The notes beneath the pieces are model-generated. The model made no database searches. It had not been told where the DNA came from and saw only the letters and a list, made by a program, of their open reading frames with translations. A program made the position numbers and the translations under genes. A DNA stretch of 64,000 bases from Pseudoteredinibacter isoporae (GTDB lineage Bacteria > Pseudomonadota > Gammaproteobacteria > Pseudomonadales > Cellvibrionaceae), in assembly GCF_011602085.1 (NCBI RefSeq), contig NZ_JAAONY010000003.1:62001-126000 (forward strand), in the 5' to 3' direction. Shown one piece after another: positions 34,321-44,473 of this stretch. Position 1 is the stretch's first letter; every line of letters starts with the position of its first letter.

Positions 34321-35427
34321 TCAGCGTTCGCCGAAATCGAGAATATTGGCATTCAAGTCGTTGCCATTTACCCAGTTTAAAAACTCTTCGCCCAGCGCAA
34401 GGCTCGCGTTCATAGCTTGGCGCCAACGCTGTTGGCGAATCTCATTGCGGCCTTTGTAAATTGAAAAGTCCTTTCGATCGGGCAAGCGCCCATCTGGAAG
34501 TTGAGCAACAAACTCGGCACTGGGCGATAACATAATGACATTTTCCAGATCAGCCGCTTTTGCTTTGCGTGTGGAATAAAATTTATCAAACCAGTTAGGG
34601 ACCAGATAATTATAAAAATGCGGGTACAAGACCAACCCCGGCTCTTGCCAGAAACGTTGGGGAATCGGGTGGTAATCCAGCAAGCCACCGTCGCGATACA
34701 AGCCCGGCTCGGCGCCGTCGATCTGGCTAATGGGGTCCATAATATAGGGAATCGCCGCAGAAGCTCGCAGTGCGGCGCGCAGATTATCCTGCCCCAGGCT
34801 CACATGCTGCGTTCGCACGCCAACTTCTTCCTGTAAAACCGGTGTATTTCGGGGATCACTGAACACCGCACGTTCAAACATTTGGCCGTAACCACCACGA
34901 CCCAATGAACGACAGAAACCTTCAGCCATCCCGGCGGCCAGTCGCCAGGGCTGCTCCTGCCCCAGAAAACTGCGACATTTCACGGCGCCGCAGCTGTAAC
35001 GCAAATAGGGATGTTGGAGAATTTGTTCTATATGGGGTTCAGGCAAAAAAGTTTGCAGGATACGTTCGGTTTCGTAGACCACATCTTCGGGCTTGGCTTT
35101 TTTCGCGTAACTCTGATCAATATACGCATGGGCCAGTGTTTCCAGAGCTTCACCGGGATTGCTCTGGCAAGCCGCCGCCAACTTCCAGGCACCTACCGAG
35201 GTACCATAAACTTTAATGGCTTGCTTGCCCTTGAAATCACTATCGGCTTGGAAATTAGAAGCGGACGGCAGCCACTGTTCAAATATCACCCGATCCAGAC
35301 CATAAATCGCTAGCCATTTCGCAGCACCGGATGCACCGAAGATGGTGGATATATCCGCCGGGCTCAAGCCATTTTCCGCAATGTGTTGCCTGGCTTTGGC
35401 GCCGGCGTATATTTCGAGTAAAGCCAT
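34321..35427 (-). CDS. Patatin-like phospholipase
   Basis: 368 residues. The nucleophile elbow GTSVGAW (S77) and the second catalytic motif YRDGGLLDYH (Asp-Gly-Gly) form the Ser-Asp dyad of patatin-like lipases; FGASGAAKW near residue 31 forms the oxyanion-type loop. The usual GGG(A/S)RG start is modified. Probably a cytoplasmic or membrane-surface acyl hydrolase; no signal peptide. Gene order thioesterase, reductase, patatin, hrpB, slyD on one strand suggests shared transcription. Confidence 0.8.
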   Translation of the reverse strand: MALLEIYAGAKARQHIAENGLSPADISTIFGASGAAKWLAIYGLDRVIFEQWLPSASNFQADSDFKGKQAIKVYGTSVGAWKLAAACQSNPGEALETLAHAYIDQSYAKKAKPEDVVYETERILQTFLPEPHIEQILQHPYLRYSCGAVKCRSFLGQEQPWRLAAGMAEGFCRSLGRGGYGQMFERAVFSDPRNTPVLQEEVGVRTQHVSLGQDNLRAALRASAAIPYIMDPISQIDGAEPGLYRDGGLLDYHPIPQRFWQEPGLVLYPHFYNYLVPNWFDKFYSTRKAKAADLENVIMLSPSAEFVAQLPDGRLPDRKDFSIYKGRNEIRQQRWRQAMNASLALGEEFLNWVNGNDLNANILDFGER

Positions 35428-35501
35428 AGTGTTTGCTAAAGTGTTCTGCCTGAGCGTCTATTGTAACTTCTGTCGCTTTGCCTTGCAGCATGCGACGTCC
35501 G

Positions 35502-36566
35502 CTAATCCGAAAAGCTCAAGACCACTTTGCCACCTTTGCCGGCTTCCTGACTCAGGGCCAGCGCACGCTGGTACTCTGCAAAAGGAAGCACTTCGCTGAT
35601 GTCCGAATGAAAAATGCCTTTGGCCGACAGTTTCCCCATTTGTCTAACCGTAGAAAGCAAACTCAGCACCGATTGCTGCCCCAGCCAGTTACCGGCAAAA
35701 AAGCCTTCAACTCTGGCACCGGGCATCATCAAATCCCGAGCAGGAATGGTGCACTCATTGGCTCCCAAAGTACCGTAAAACAATAAAGTGCCTGAAACAC
35801 CGAGACAGCGAGCCATGGAACTGGCTAAATCACCACCAATACAGTCCATCGCGTACTTTACGCCCTGCCCTTGAGTAATTTCTGAAACCCTAGCCAACAG
35901 ATCTTCTGCGGGATAAACAATCACTTCATCGGCGCCAAGCGCGAGCAGACCTTCGCGTTGAGCCGCATTGCGAACGATATTAATGGTGCGAAATCCGAAT
36001 TCCTTACTCAGGCGGATGACCATCTTTCCCAGCGCAGAGTTGCCTCCGCTTTGCAAAAGATATTCACCCTGATCAACTTTCAACACTTTGCGAACCATCG
36101 CAAAACTCGACAATGGATTAATAGTGTACATCGCCGCTTGATCATGGCTCAGACTGTCGGGAACCGGGATCGCTTTCTTTGCATCAACGACGGTATATTC
36201 CTGCCAGGTACCTTCTGGTGGACCAGCGCTGATCGCCACGCGCTTACCTTTCAGTCGACGTGCCATCAAACTGCTGCCACAAGCATCAACAATACCCACA
36301 CCTTCACCACCCAGAACATATGGATGCTTGGGATAGGTCATTTGCCGCGCTGGATCAAAATAACATTCGCGTTGCCCATAATTCCAGATCAAGCGCCCTA
36401 AAGCATCGCGATAGTCTCCGCGAATGAAATTGAAATCCGACGGATTAACGGCAGCTCTGAGCATACGAACTCTGACCTGCCCCGGACCGGGCTCAGGTTT
36501 CTCACGCTCAACGATGGATAGACGGGAAAGATCATCGGCAAAATCCTGGGCAACAATGGCCTGCAT
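35502..36566 (-). CDS. Medium-chain dehydrogenase, enoyl-thioester-reductase-like
   Basis: 354 residues of the zinc-independent MDR type. AAVNPSDFNFIRGDY and VLGGEGVGIVDACG mark the N-terminal catalytic domain; LQSGGNSALGKMVIRLSKEFG is the NADPH-binding Rossmann core typical of trans-2-enoyl thioester reductases (MECR/Etr1) and related quinone reductases. No structural zinc cysteines. It probably reduces an enoyl thioester or quinone-like substrate with NADPH. A thioesterase gene precedes it by 26 bases. Confidence 0.82.
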   Translation of the reverse strand: MQAIVAQDFADDLSRLSIVEREKPEPGPGQVRVRMLRAAVNPSDFNFIRGDYRDALGRLIWNYGQRECYFDPARQMTYPKHPYVLGGEGVGIVDACGSSLMARRLKGKRVAISAGPPEGTWQEYTVVDAKKAIPVPDSLSHDQAAMYTINPLSSFAMVRKVLKVDQGEYLLQSGGNSALGKMVIRLSKEFGFRTINIVRNAAQREGLLALGADEVIVYPAEDLLARVSEITQGQGVKYAMDCIGGDLASSMARCLGVSGTLLFYGTLGANECTIPARDLMMPGARVEGFFAGNWLGQQSVLSLLSTVRQMGKLSAKGIFHSDISEVLPFAEYQRALALSQEAGKGGKVVLSFSD

Positions 36567-36592
36567 ATTTCCAACCTCTGTAAGTGAATGGA

Positions 36593-36994
36593 TTAATCCG
36601 GACGATAGCTCGCGGAGTTTTCAATCAGCGCTCGAAATTCATCGGGCATTGGGCAGGTTTTCTTTTGCTGCAAATCGAAATACACCAAAGTGGAACGGGC
36701 TTTAAGCAATTGCCGCTGTTCCTGAAAGATATCCGTCCGAATAGAGAGAGAACTGCGCCCCAGTTCAGAGATCCAGCTGTGATTACTGACCTGCTGACCA
36801 AAATAACCTTCGGCCATAAAGTCCATATTGACGTTGGCCAAAACAAAATTGAAGCCGTCAGCAAAACGAATGACGTCTCGATTCATCAACAGACTGGTCC
36901 GACTTTGCTCGACCCAGGCGCTATAGCTAACATTATTGATATGCCCCAGAGCATCGGTTTCACAGAAACGGGGCATAAAGTGTTCAATCAGCAT
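36593..36994 (-). CDS. Acyl-CoA thioesterase (4HBT, YbgC-like)
   Basis: 133 residues, single hot-dog domain. RFCETDALGHINNVSYSAWVEQSR contains the 4-hydroxybenzoyl-CoA thioesterase signature with the catalytic Asp and the GHxNN turn. Acts on acyl-CoA or acyl-ACP; chain preference unknown. First gene of the minus-strand group that continues with the MDR reductase. Confidence 0.88.
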   Translation of the reverse strand: MLIEHFMPRFCETDALGHINNVSYSAWVEQSRTSLLMNRDVIRFADGFNFVLANVNMDFMAEGYFGQQVSNHSWISELGRSSLSIRTDIFQEQRQLLKARSTLVYFDLQQKKTCPMPDEFRALIENSASYRPD

Positions 36995-37127
36995 CTTATT
37001 TTCCTTGTTGTCTGCTTTTTGATCCCTTGCCCTGGGCGGCTCAGCCAGTGGGCGAGTTTTTCCTGGATTGCGCCATTTGCTATACTGCGCGCCTTGGCCA
37101 ATTCAGGGGATTGAGGACGAGTTTAGC

Positions 37128-37835
37128 ATGAAAATTTTGGCGAATTTTGACAGAAAAAGGCTATTGCCCAGCGCAGCTGCACTGCTGCTCGGCCTGACTT
37201 TGAGCGCCTGTGGCCCGGCACCTGACGGCCCGCCTCAACGTATCGTTAAAGGGCTGCCCTGGCAGATCAACAGCTTTGAAGATGGCAGCAGTGAAGTCTT
37301 TGGTTTGCGCCTGGGTCATACTACGCTGGCCGAAGCACTTGAGATCATCGCCAAGGACAGCGAAAGCGCCATTGTTATTGACCAGCAGAATCATGCCAGC
37401 CTGGAGAGCTACATCAGCCACTACAAAGCCGGTCCATTGCAAGGCAGGTTAATTCTCGTCGCCGACATTCCTGCCAGCCAGTTGCAGCAGATGATTCAAA
37501 ATCTGGAACACGGCGATTATATGGCCAGCGGTGCACGCAAACTGTTGCCCACGGATGCCGACTGGGAAATTGCTCTGCAAGCCCCTATTGCCAGCATCAG
37601 TTTTATTCCGGCCATCAATCTCGATGAAGATATCATTGTGAATCGCTTTGGCCAGGCAGCTACACAGCTGCAATCCGAGGAAGTCGACCACTTTCTCTAC
37701 CCCGATAAAGGCTTGGATATTGCACTCAGTGAAGATGGCAAGGAAGTTTTGCAGTACATTGCGCCACGCCAGTTCCACAAGTTGAGCCAGCCTCTGTTGA
37801 ACAACCCCAGGTATCAACTGGCTGACAACAAGTAA
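37128..37835 (+). CDS. Hypothetical lipoprotein
   Basis: About 235 residues. Signal peptide with lipobox LTLSAC places it as a lipoprotein, and the residues after Cys (GPA) lack Asp at +2, so outer-membrane sorting is expected. The mature part has FGLRLGHTTLAEALEIIAKDSE and VADIPASQLQQMIQNL, not assigned to a known family. It lies divergent from the thioesterase and 47 bases before ylqF on the same strand. Confidence 0.7.
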   Translation: MKILANFDRKRLLPSAAALLLGLTLSACGPAPDGPPQRIVKGLPWQINSFEDGSSEVFGLRLGHTTLAEALEIIAKDSESAIVIDQQNHASLESYISHYKAGPLQGRLILVADIPASQLQQMIQNLEHGDYMASGARKLLPTDADWEIALQAPIASISFIPAINLDEDIIVNRFGQAATQLQSEEVDHFLYPDKGLDIALSEDGKEVLQYIAPRQFHKLSQPLLNNPRYQLADNK

Positions 37836-37882
37836 GCTGCCTCCGATTCATCTGCGAAGACAAAACAACAAGAGAACATACT

Positions 37883-38812
37883 ATGGCCATTCAGTGGTAT
37901 CCCGGGCACATGCACAAAGCCCAAAAAGAAGTACGCGAAGCGGCCTCGCAGATTGATTTGTATATCGAGGTACTGGATGCCCGGCTGCCCTATTCCAGTC
38001 AAAACCCAATGATTGCCGAGTTGCGTGGCGATAAACCCAGCATCAAGGTACTCACTAAAACCGATTTGGCTGACCCCCAACGCACCGAAATCTGGCAACA
38101 GCATTTTGAACAGGAAGCCGGTGTTAAAACTCTGGCCATTACCAATCAGCAATCTTCCAAGGCAAAAATTCTACCGGACCTGTGCCGTAAACTGCTGCCC
38201 GACACCAATCAGTTTAAGACCATCAATGCGATGATTCTTGGCATCCCCAATGTGGGGAAGTCTACTTTGATTAATACGTTGGCCGGGCGCTCGATTGCCA
38301 AGGTGGGGAATGAGCCCGCCGTTACTAAGGGCCAGCAAAAAATCAATTTACGCAACGGCATTATGCTCTGGGACACCCCGGGTATGCTGTGGCCCAAAGT
38401 AGAAAATGAACACAGCGCCTACCGCCTGGGCGTTTCCGGCGCCATCAAAGATACCGCGATGGAATATGAAGACATCGCTTTTTATGCCATCGGTTTTTTG
38501 CAAAAGCATTACCCGGAACTGTTGAAAGAGCGTTATCAGCTACAGGAAGTGTTCGACAGCGAGATTGATAATCTTGAGGCCATCGCCAAGCGACGCGCCT
38601 GTGTTCGCGCCGGCGGACGTGCTGACCTGCACAAAGTTTCCGAACTCTTGATCAAAGATTTACGCGGTGGACAAATCGGTGAAATCACATTGGAAACGCC
38701 GGAGATGATTACCCGGGAGCTGGCTGAAGTGGAACGCATAAAGGCTGAGAAAGCGGCCCAAAAAGAAGCCCGTCGCAAAGCTCGCGCACCACAGCGAGGG
38801 AACAATCAATAG
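37883..38812 (+). CDS. ylqF: Ribosome-biogenesis GTPase YlqF/RbgA
   Basis: 309 residues, circularly permuted GTPase: WYPGHMHKA at the N-terminus, then G4 TKTD, G1 GIPNVGKST, G2/G3 with DTPGMLWPK, then the YlqF C-terminal helical domain. RbgA acts in late large-subunit maturation in Bacillus; the proteobacterial forms are less studied. The C-terminal ~25 residues are strongly basic. Confidence 0.93.
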   Translation: MAIQWYPGHMHKAQKEVREAASQIDLYIEVLDARLPYSSQNPMIAELRGDKPSIKVLTKTDLADPQRTEIWQQHFEQEAGVKTLAITNQQSSKAKILPDLCRKLLPDTNQFKTINAMILGIPNVGKSTLINTLAGRSIAKVGNEPAVTKGQQKINLRNGIMLWDTPGMLWPKVENEHSAYRLGVSGAIKDTAMEYEDIAFYAIGFLQKHYPELLKERYQLQEVFDSEIDNLEAIAKRRACVRAGGRADLHKVSELLIKDLRGGQIGEITLETPEMITRELAEVERIKAEKAAQKEARRKARAPQRGNNQ

Positions 38813-38838
38813 ATCAATAACGACGGGGCTGAATACCA

Positions 38839-39663
38839 CTAGGGCTTTGGAATATTCAAGGCCTTGGTAGCCACCGCTACTCCCCAGCGCTTGTCTTCCA
38901 TTTTTGCTTCGAGAGATTGAATACCCAGCACCTGCCAGTAGCCTTTATGCTGTTGCAAAATGGGCCCACCGGAATCGCCCTGAATGATTTCGCAATTGTG
39001 ATCAAAGGAAGCACCTGAGCGATTCCAGGCCAGAATTTTGCAGTCCTTCTGTGCCGTTAGAACCTCGGGCCGGTCTCGACGATACCCCGCCAGCGTCACT
39101 TCCGCACCGGACGCGACTCGGCGCTTCTCGGACAAGGGTAAGAAACCCACCTTGTTGCCAATGTCCTGCCGCAAATCCAAAACAGCCCAGTCGGTGTGCA
39201 CGGTTTCCAGATCAATCTGGCCTACCGCATTAAATTTTCCCGCTGCTTTAAAGGAATGAATTCGGCTGTAAGCCAAGTAACTCCCCTGTGAATAAGCCGC
39301 CACAAAGTGAATGTCTTCTGGGCTGTACCAGTCTTTGCTGTAGGCATCCCAGAGGCAATGAGCGACCGTGAGCACCTTATCCGGGGCAATTAATACACCG
39401 CTGCAATAATGGGAAGCGGCCACATTAACCTGGCCAATCGCACGCCAGGGCCACTGCCGGGAATCCACCAGCTGGCGTTCTTCAGGGTAATTGAGATGCA
39501 AACCTCTTTCATCCAGTTGAATGGGCTTGCTGTTGTTACGATGCTTGTCGAGCAGATGGTGTGGCACACTCGTCACTTGGGACGACTGATCGGTACTGGC
39601 TTGACTCAAGGGGACATGCAAGGCAACGACAAGGCATGCCCATCCCAGCAACACTTTATTCAT
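38839..39663 (-). CDS. Secreted trypsin-like serine protease
   Basis: About 274 residues. Signal peptide to about residue 22, then a pro-region and an S1 protease domain with the triad H102 (TVAHC), D158 (TDWAVLDL) and S231 (QGDSGGP). CSGVLIAP is the usual Cys before the catalytic His. Predicted periplasmic or secreted. ATG 39663 is chosen because GGAGGT precedes it; a further ATG at 39675 overlaps that site. Confidence 0.88.
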   Translation of the reverse strand: MNKVLLGWACLVVALHVPLSQASTDQSSQVTSVPHHLLDKHRNNSKPIQLDERGLHLNYPEERQLVDSRQWPWRAIGQVNVAASHYCSGVLIAPDKVLTVAHCLWDAYSKDWYSPEDIHFVAAYSQGSYLAYSRIHSFKAAGKFNAVGQIDLETVHTDWAVLDLRQDIGNKVGFLPLSEKRRVASGAEVTLAGYRRDRPEVLTAQKDCKILAWNRSGASFDHNCEIIQGDSGGPILQQHKGYWQVLGIQSLEAKMEDKRWGVAVATKALNIPKP

Positions 39664-39888
39664 GGCCACCTCCATGGCTACACGGCGAAGATAAGCTCCA
39701 GGCTTATTATCTAATCAGTGTAGCCAAGAAATGATCACTAAAGTGTATACAATTCATCCTCCATAATTGCCAGGACAACATAAATCGGGGAAATTCACAC
39801 GCCACAAGGCCTGTAGATCGCTGAATTCCCTAAGATTATTTTGTCATGTCAACGGCATGCCCTTATGGCGTCATATTCAACAGATAGC

Positions 39889-40734
39889 CTAATCGGACTT
39901 TAAGGCGTCAGTTGTCTGGGCTTTTTCCTGCTTCATTTCCATCAGTTGCTGCTGGATTTCCCGCAACTGATCCTGCAGATCAAACATCGTGGGTTCACCA
40001 CTCGCTTCGGCAGCTTCTTCGCGTTCGCGGCTGTGTTCTTCTTCCAACACATTCACCACAATACCAATGATCATATTCAGGAAGGCAAAAGCCGTGAAAA
40101 AGATAAACGTGAGATAGAAAATCCAACTCAGTTTGTAGACTTCCATGGTTTCATACATCACGTCGGTCCAGTCTTCAAAGGTCATGACTCGAAACAGCGT
40201 GAGTAGGGCGATGGTGATATCGCCCCAGAGTTCGGGATTAATATCATGGAACAAGGTGCTGCCAATAGCCGCGTAAATATAAAAGATGATAAACATCAGC
40301 AGCATGACGTAACCGAGCTGTGGCAAGGCTTTCACCAGCGAGTTCAGCAGCATGCGCAATTCGGGAATAATCGACACCATTCGCAATACGCGGAAAATAC
40401 GAATCAGACGCCCCAACAAGGCCATCTCACCATTCTCAATGGGTATCAGGCTGACCACAACAATCAAGGTATCAAAAACATTCCAGGCCTTATTAAAGAA
40501 TTTTTTCTTTTCAGGCTCTGCGATAAATCGAATGCAGATTTCGATCAGAAAAATAAAGGTAATTACCCAATCCAGCACCGCCAGAACTTTTAATGCCGCA
40601 GGGGGAATTGGATAAGTTTTCGCGCCGACCACAAGCGCGGAAAGGATAATGACCGTCACCACAAACATCTCAAAGGCTTTATTCGCCATGAGTCGGGTAA
40701 AGATATTGTCTTCTATGGATGGACTGTTCGCCAT
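39889..40734 (-). CDS. Voltage-gated cation channel (NaChBac-like ion transporter)
   Basis: 281 residues with six membrane helices. S1 starts near residue 22; S4 carries arginines at three-residue spacing (LLGRLIRIFRVLRMV, ~106-120); the pore loop has TFEDWTD (185-191), followed by S6 (~204-230) and a C-terminal Glu-rich linker and coiled coil that would hold a tetramer. The filter is more acidic than the TLESW of sodium-selective NaChBac and resembles calcium-selective designs (TLDDWSD). Ion selectivity therefore remains open. Inner-membrane protein. Confidence 0.85.
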   Translation of the reverse strand: MANSPSIEDNIFTRLMANKAFEMFVVTVIILSALVVGAKTYPIPPAALKVLAVLDWVITFIFLIEICIRFIAEPEKKKFFNKAWNVFDTLIVVVSLIPIENGEMALLGRLIRIFRVLRMVSIIPELRMLLNSLVKALPQLGYVMLLMFIIFYIYAAIGSTLFHDINPELWGDITIALLTLFRVMTFEDWTDVMYETMEVYKLSWIFYLTFIFFTAFAFLNMIIGIVVNVLEEEHSREREEAAEASGEPTMFDLQDQLREIQQQLMEMKQEKAQTTDALKSD

Positions 40735-40905
40735 AATGTCGTTCTACTTCGCTAGAGTTAATAAGGCCGGAGACTGAAAAACAAACTCTGCCGACCGTTT
40801 AGACGATGATTGTCGGTCAAACGACTGCTGACCGTTGTTAGCTGTTGCTTTTCTAGCGCAGTAAAGCACCCAGGCGATACTGCGTTTCAGACAGAAAGCG
40901 TCCTG

Positions 40906-41130
40906 CTATTCCAGGCATTCCTTCGCGAAACGCTGAAACTCTTCTTCCCGCCATTCTTTATTGGGTTTCTCTTCCATCATGATGCACCACTCGCTGTCAG
41001 AATTGGCTGGTGCCTCGCGGGTTTGAGTATTGGAAAACCACTGTTCAAATTGCTCCGGCCCGATAAAGGCCGCCGCAGCTAACAGCAATACGCTCAGAGC
41101 GAGCGTGATGATCATCAGTTTCTTCAACAT
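40906..41130 (-). CDS. Small DUF3012-like membrane-anchored protein
   Basis: 74 residues. One membrane helix or signal at residues ~5-23, then a short domain SEWCIMMEEKPNKEWREEEFQRFAKECLE that fits the DUF3012 pattern (WC...M..KP...W...E...FA..C). Two cysteines may pair. Function unknown. It follows hemB by 22 bases on the same strand. Confidence 0.7.
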   Translation of the reverse strand: MLKKLMIITLALSVLLLAAAAFIGPEQFEQWFSNTQTREAPANSDSEWCIMMEEKPNKEWREEEFQRFAKECLE

Positions 41131-41152
41131 GAACAGATTACTTCTCAGCTTC

Positions 41153-42136
41153 TTATCGGTTTTGCTCGTTCAGCCAGCCGATAATATCTTCGGCATAATA
41201 GGTCAGAATCAAATCACAACCTGCTCGCTTAAAAGCTATCATGCTTTCCATAACTACCGCTTTTTCATCTATAACACCGGCAGCCGCAGCGGCTTTGATC
41301 ATCGCGTATTCCCCACTAACATGATAAACCGCCAGAGGTTGATTGCTGCTGTCGCGAATTTCACGAATAACATCCAAATAGGCCAAGCCCGGCTTCACCA
41401 TTAGGATATCAGCACCCTCACCCTCGTCCTGCAAAGATTCCGCCAAGGCTTCTCGCCCATTGGCCGGGTCCATCTGATAGGTATCACGAGTGCCTTTAAA
41501 ATTGCTGTCCACCGCATCCCGGAACGGGCCATAGAATGCGGAAGCAAACTTGGTGGAATAACTCATGATTGGGATGTGCGTAAAACCGTCCGCATCCAAC
41601 GCTTCACGAATGGCGGCAATCATGCCATCCATCATGCCGGAGGGCGCAATCATATCAACACCCGCCCGCGCCGCTGTTACTACCTGAGCCTGGAGATTTT
41701 CCAGCGTACGGTCGTTGTCGACGTCATGGTCGCCAATCACACCACAGTGGCCGTGACTGGTGTATTCACAAAAGCAGTTATCACTGATCACCAGCATATT
41801 GGGCGTCGCCGCTTTGGCAATGCGAATGCAGCGGGCCATCAAGCCATCGTCATTCCAGGTATCACTTCCGCAATCGTCTTTGTTCTGGCTGACACCAAAC
41901 AGGATGACGGCCTTCAAACCCAGTTTCCACAAGCGTCGCAGTTCACCACCCAGCTGCGTTTCGGGAAAACGTTTTACCCCCGGCATACTGGGTATATCAA
42001 CCGGTTCTTGAATACCTTCTTCGATAAAGACCGGCAAGATCAAATCTTCCACTCGCAAATGATGCTGACGCACCAACTGACGTAAAACCCGGGTTCTCCG
42101 AAGGCGTCGAAATCGAAAATCTGGCGTAACGGTCAT
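41153..42136 (-). CDS. hemB: Delta-aminolevulinic acid dehydratase (porphobilinogen synthase)
   Basis: 327 residues. FRRLRRTRVLRQLVRQHHL at the start, the active-site cysteines in SDNCFCEYTSHGHCG (zinc-binding type), Schiff-base lysines in the KFASAFYGPFRDAV and ILMVKPG segments, and DMIAPSGMMDGMIAAIREAL. It condenses two aminolevulinate molecules in heme synthesis. Presence of the Cys triad points to the zinc-dependent class. Confidence 0.96.
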   Translation of the reverse strand: MTVTPDFRFRRLRRTRVLRQLVRQHHLRVEDLILPVFIEEGIQEPVDIPSMPGVKRFPETQLGGELRRLWKLGLKAVILFGVSQNKDDCGSDTWNDDGLMARCIRIAKAATPNMLVISDNCFCEYTSHGHCGVIGDHDVDNDRTLENLQAQVVTAARAGVDMIAPSGMMDGMIAAIREALDADGFTHIPIMSYSTKFASAFYGPFRDAVDSNFKGTRDTYQMDPANGREALAESLQDEGEGADILMVKPGLAYLDVIREIRDSSNQPLAVYHVSGEYAMIKAAAAAGVIDEKAVVMESMIAFKRAGCDLILTYYAEDIIGWLNEQNR

Positions 42137-42236
42137 AGGAATCTCTTATCTTAAAAATGTGTGTTTATCATTCAACGATAGGCAGTTTGGTATCCGAGTA
42201 CTTTCCGGCGGTTTTTATGTAACTTCATTTCTTTCT

Positions 42237-42959
42237 TTATTTTTTCCTTCGCGGCTTATAGGGACTGAAAAAATACCAAAGTCCCAACGCCATCAGTAAA
42301 GCCGCACTGGCATAAAAAACCTTTCGCCAGATACTCTGGCCCTGGCGTAAAACCTGAAACTGTTCAACGTAAATCGTTTCGCAAGCTCCATTGCCGGTAT
42401 CGTCGCGGGTGACACTCGTGCCACGAATCAAACCTTGCTCATGACCATATTCCGACAACCAGCCTTTAATCACAATCTGGTCACCAATACTCACCTTACT
42501 AATCTGATCGCGAATGTAAGGATTGGCGCTAATTAAGTGGTTATTGGATAACTGCTGCATATCAAAACTGGCCCAGGCTTCACTGCTGCGTGTTTTAACA
42601 TTGCAGGTGAACTGACCGTTCCAGAAATCCAGCTGATTTAAAAACGGCGACTGAGCGGTATCGCTCCAGATGACACAGATATCCGCCACGTTGAGGTGGT
42701 CACCCCAGCTCTTGTGCAACATCTGGTCGCCATCATGCTCTCGGAATGAGACCACAAGGCCGTACAGTTCATAGCGGAACTTTCGATCCACATAATACTG
42801 ACGATCCTTAAACTGTATTTGTTTGCGTTCCAGAGATTGGGGCTGCTGCAGGGGTTCCTGCAACAACCGTGCATCCAGTTGAATATCGCTGGCAAAACGG
42901 TCTCTTTGAAAAAAACTCAGCAGGCATATCAACACCAGAGCCCAAACCAGAATTTTCAT
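42237..42959 (-). CDS. Hypothetical membrane protein
   Basis: 240 residues with a membrane helix at each end (residues ~3-17 and ~212-230) and a periplasmic-type domain between them containing four cysteines. Motifs include ELYGLVVSFREHDGD and SIGDQIVIKGWLSEYG, a beta-rich, OB-like rhythm. Not a family I recognise. It begins 27 bases after cysS on the same strand. Confidence 0.6.
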   Translation of the reverse strand: MKILVWALVLICLLSFFQRDRFASDIQLDARLLQEPLQQPQSLERKQIQFKDRQYYVDRKFRYELYGLVVSFREHDGDQMLHKSWGDHLNVADICVIWSDTAQSPFLNQLDFWNGQFTCNVKTRSSEAWASFDMQQLSNNHLISANPYIRDQISKVSIGDQIVIKGWLSEYGHEQGLIRGTSVTRDDTGNGACETIYVEQFQVLRQGQSIWRKVFYASAALLMALGLWYFFSPYKPRRKK

Positions 42960-42986
42960 GAGACCGCCCTTTCTCTGTAAAGCCGC

Positions 42987-44372
42987 CTAGGATTCGCGTC
43001 GCCATTTGGTGGCAATGCCACCACCCTCGGCGCGATAGTCATCCAACAACACACCCTGGGCTTTCAAATCATCGCGAATCTCATCCGCGCGCGCGAAGTT
43101 TTTATCTGCACGCGCTTGCAAACGTTCAGCAATCAGCTGTTCGATCACCTCCGCCGCCAAATCATCCGCGCCGCCTTGGGTAAACCACTGCTCAGGATCT
43201 TGTTGCAACAAACCGAGCACAGAAGCCATCGCCATCAATTCACCCTTTAACTGAGCCTTGTCACCTGCTTCGGCCAGTTTCAGACGTTTGGCAATGGCCA
43301 GCATTTCGGTGATTGCCTGACGGCTGTTCAAATCGTCCAATAACGCCTGGTAACCCGCCAGGTTTTTGACATCACACTCGCTGGCCTGAACTGCCTGCTC
43401 GTCGCGCAGCACGCCATAAATGTAATCGAGATTATCACGGGATTCTTCCAACAGCTTCTGGGAGAAATCCATATCCGAACGGTAGTGAGCCGATAAAATG
43501 CCGTAGCGCAGCACCTCACCTGGATAAGCCTTCAACAAATCCCTTACCAGACGGAAATTGCCCAGGGACTTGGACATTTTCTCGCCGTCGATATTGATGT
43601 AGCCATTGTGCATCCAGTAACGTACGTATTCATCGGCATCATTGGCGCAGCAGCTCTGGGCAATTTCATTTTCATGGTGAGGAAAAATCAAATCCTTACC
43701 GCCACCATGAATATCGATACTCTCACCCAAATGCTTTTTAATCATCGCGGAACACTCAAGGTGCCAGCCAGGACGACCAAAGCCCCAGGGACTTTCCCAA
43801 CCCGGCTCATCACCTGTAGAGGGCTTCCATAAAACGAAATCGCCGGCGTACTTTTTGTAGTCAGCCACTTCCACCCGTGCGCCATCAAGCATGTCTTCCA
43901 ATTTACGATTGGACAGTTCGCCGTAGTTTTCCATGGAGCGAACATCGAACAGCACATGCTGTTCAGCTTCATAGGCATGACCCTTGGCAATCAGGCGCTC
44001 GATCATATCGATCATTTCTGGCAAGTGTTCAGTTGCCTTTGGAACGATGCTGGGTGTCAAGCAGTTAATCGAAGCCATATCTTCCGCGTAGGCTTCGGTA
44101 TAACGCTCGGAAACCTGGGCAATGGTTTCGCCATTTTCCCGAGCCGCTTTCATAATTTTATCGTCAATATCGGTGATGTTGCGTGCGTAAGTGACTTTCG
44201 GAAATTCTTTTTTCAATACGCGAAACAAGGTATCAAAAACCACCGCCGGGCGCGCATTCCCGATATGCACAAAGTTATAAACCGTTGGACCACACACATA
44301 CATGCGAATGTGCTCCGGGTCGATGGGATTAAATGTTTCTTTTTGACGCTTCTGTGTGTTGTACAACTGCAT
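42987..44372 (-). CDS. cysS: Cysteinyl-tRNA synthetase
   Basis: 461 residues, standard length. Class I signatures: [20 protein letters not shown] (HIGH-like), zinc-binding Cys/His with WHLECSAM and [11 protein letters not shown], and KMSKSLGNF. Attaches cysteine to tRNA-Cys. Lies 101 bases after glnS, same direction. Confidence 0.97.
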   Translation of the reverse strand: MQLYNTQKRQKETFNPIDPEHIRMYVCGPTVYNFVHIGNARPAVVFDTLFRVLKKEFPKVTYARNITDIDDKIMKAARENGETIAQVSERYTEAYAEDMASINCLTPSIVPKATEHLPEMIDMIERLIAKGHAYEAEQHVLFDVRSMENYGELSNRKLEDMLDGARVEVADYKKYAGDFVLWKPSTGDEPGWESPWGFGRPGWHLECSAMIKKHLGESIDIHGGGKDLIFPHHENEIAQSCCANDADEYVRYWMHNGYINIDGEKMSKSLGNFRLVRDLLKAYPGEVLRYGILSAHYRSDMDFSQKLLEESRDNLDYIYGVLRDEQAVQASECDVKNLAGYQALLDDLNSRQAITEMLAIAKRLKLAEAGDKAQLKGELMAMASVLGLLQQDPEQWFTQGGADDLAAEVIEQLIAERLQARADKNFARADEIRDDLKAQGVLLDDYRAEGGGIATKWRRES

Positions 44373-44473
44373 AGCAATGAACTCTACTGTGATTGTTTGT
44401 TCCCGGCGATTTGATCAATATACACAAGCTGTCAAGTGCAAACGGTCAAATCAGATAACAAGCAATCGAATTT

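Noticed and set aside
35958-36401. 147-codon plus-strand frame opposite the MDR dehydrogenase
   Set aside because: Shadow of a clear enzyme gene, with no start signal.
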